Assembly: GCA_934148875.1 (NCBI GenBank)
Contig: CAKPDJ010000063.1
Coordinates: 1-6,490, forward strand
From: an uncultured Bacilli bacterium
Lineage (GTDB): Bacteria; Bacillota_I; Bacilli_A; RF39; UBA660
Direction: 5' to 3'
Length of the DNA: 6,490 nt
Positions 6,036 through 6,490 of the stretch are shown in pieces. Below the pieces are notes generated by a model. It was not told the DNA's origin. It saw only the letters and a list, made by a program, of their open reading frames with translations, and did no database searches. Both the position numbers and the translations under genes were made by a program. The first letter of the stretch is position 1. The number at the start of each line of letters is the position of its first letter.

Positions 6036-6311
6036 ATGCATTTACCTAATGTACCAGCTAAAGCCTTTTCTTTTAGTGCAGTTGTAGTAGGATATTTATT
6101 AATTGATGATTTAACTGCTAATGAGCAGAATGCTTTAGGTAACTGGTTAATGCTAACAGCTCAAGTATTGTGCACTAACGCTTTTTACAAACAAGTACAA
6201 GCTGAAAGGGGAGAAGATAAGAATAATTATTTTAATAAAGAAGATACTATTAATATCATGGAAAAAATGATAAAAGCCATGCAAAAAGAATTAGATGCCT
6301 TAAAGCAGTAG
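6036..6311 (+). CDS. Small protein of unknown function (91 residues)
   Basis: I do not recognise a named family, although sequences of this kind (…NEQNALGNWLML…) seem familiar from low-GC Firmicute hypothetical proteins. Residues 10-24 (AFSFSAVVVGYLLID) are hydrophobic, and a second apolar stretch, NWLMLTAQVLCTNAF (36-50), follows a short polar turn DDLTANEQNALG. The C-terminal half is charged, and 72-91 (INIMEKMIKAMQKELDALKQ) looks like an amphipathic helix or short coiled coil. This suggests a small membrane-associated or self-assembling protein, but that is inference. A very strong RBS, AAAGAGGTGAT (6023-6033), includes the previous gene's stop codon, and only 3 bases separate the genes, so the two are co-translated and may act together. 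No terminator is seen after it. Confidence 0.8.
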   Translation: MHLPNVPAKAFSFSAVVVGYLLIDDLTANEQNALGNWLMLTAQVLCTNAFYKQVQAERGEDKNNYFNKEDTINIMEKMIKAMQKELDALKQ

Positions 6312-6321
6312 AAAAGCAGTA
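6302..6321 (+). repeat. Short direct repeat at the end of the small gene
   Basis: AAAGCAGTA occurs at 6302-6310 and again at 6313-6321, straddling the stop codon TAG (6309-6311). It looks like a small local duplication; no function is evident. Confidence 0.6.
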
Positions 6322-6369
6322 AAAAAAATAAAAAAAGGTATTGTCAAGTAAAAATTTATTTGATACAAT
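6321..6369 (+). promoter_or_regulatory. Promoter of the tRNA-Met gene, with A-tract
   Basis: TTGTCA (6341-6346, 5/6 match) and TACAAT (6364-6369, 5/6 match) are separated by exactly 17 bases, and TG at 6361-6362 makes an extended -10. A-tracts at 6321-6336 upstream of the -35 resemble an UP element. The predicted start is near G6376, 6 bases before the mature tRNA. This is the best promoter in the window, as expected for a stable RNA. Confidence 0.85.
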
Positions 6370-6381
6370 TAATTTGTTCAT

Positions 6382-6458
6382 GGCGAGGTAGCTCAGCTGG
6401 CTAGAGCGTCCGGTTCATACCCGGAAGGTCGAGGGTTCGATCCCCCCTCTCGCTACCA
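6382..6458 (+). tRNA. tRNA-Met (CAT), elongator
   Basis: A full 77-nt cloverleaf with encoded CCA. The acceptor stem GGCGAGG/TCTCGCT has G-U at both ends. The D stem is GCTC/GAGC, the anticodon stem TCCGG/CCGGA has loop TTCATAC, and the anticodon CAT is at 6416-6418. The variable loop is AGGTC and the T arm is GAGGG-TTCGATC-CCCCC. The sequence closely follows B. subtilis elongator tRNA-Met, including G1-U72, rather than initiator tRNA (no GGG/CCC anticodon stem) or tRNA-Ile(CAT). One A-C mismatch is present in the T stem (6431 region, second pair). Confidence 0.95.
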
Positions 6459-6468
6459 ATTGATTTTG

Positions 6469-6485
6469 ACCTTATTATATAAGGT
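6469..6485. repeat. Perfect palindrome at the right edge
   Basis: ACCTTAT (6469-6475) and ATAAGGT (6479-6485) form a 7-bp stem with loop TAT, starting 11 bases after the tRNA. No T-run follows before the window ends (GTTCG), so it is not called a terminator; it may be a processing or transcription signal, or chance. Confidence 0.5.
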
Positions 6486-6490
6486 GTTCG

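Noticed and set aside
1..6490. CRISPR array, insertion sequence or prophage
   Set aside because: No regularly spaced repeats, transposase, integrase or terminal repeats were seen.

Overview
The window is strongly AT-rich and densely packed on the + strand. It looks like an uncultured low-GC Firmicute close to the Mollicutes, of the gut RF39 / Erysipelotrichales-like kind. That placement is inference. It rests on the AT-rich codons, on TGA used as a stop (1800-1802 and 6030-6032, so not the mycoplasma code), on B. subtilis-like ribosome binding sites, on an elongator tRNA-Met closely matching the B. subtilis one, and on a left-edge surface protein of a type I remember from such gut genomes.

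Layout: 1-881 is the 3' part of a secreted or surface protein gene, closed by a terminator (884-922). After a 258-bp gap come an OmpR/PhoB-type response regulator (1140-1802) and its histidine kinase (1799-3070), joined by an ATGA overlap and ended by a terminator. Next is a sigma-70 family factor with regions 2, 3 and 4 (3143-3898), then a divergent MurC, the UDP-MurNAc-L-alanine ligase (3958-5271), each with its own terminator. A tight pair follows: a DUF4163/DUF3298 (RsiV/PdaC-like) membrane-anchored protein (5322-6032) and a 91-residue small protein of unknown function (6036-6311). Last is an elongator tRNA-Met (6382-6458) with its own near-consensus promoter, and a short palindrome at the right edge.

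Three protein genes start from a TATAAT-like box just after a terminator or gap and have leaders of only about 14-20 nt. For the sigma and murC genes the best -35 lies inside the preceding terminator hairpin.

How they work together: most of the genes concern the cell envelope or its regulation (surface protein, sensor kinase, alternative sigma factor, peptidoglycan precursor enzyme, RsiV-like extracellular domain). A sense-and-respond envelope module is a reasonable hypothesis, but the terminators between units mean that shared regulation is not shown by the sequence. I did not find a clearly new system. The most interesting items are the sigma factor with a divergent -35 recognition helix, the RsiV-like protein without an anti-sigma part paired with a small unknown protein, the altered MurC motifs, and an orphan Shine-Dalgarno/hairpin element at 933-1013.
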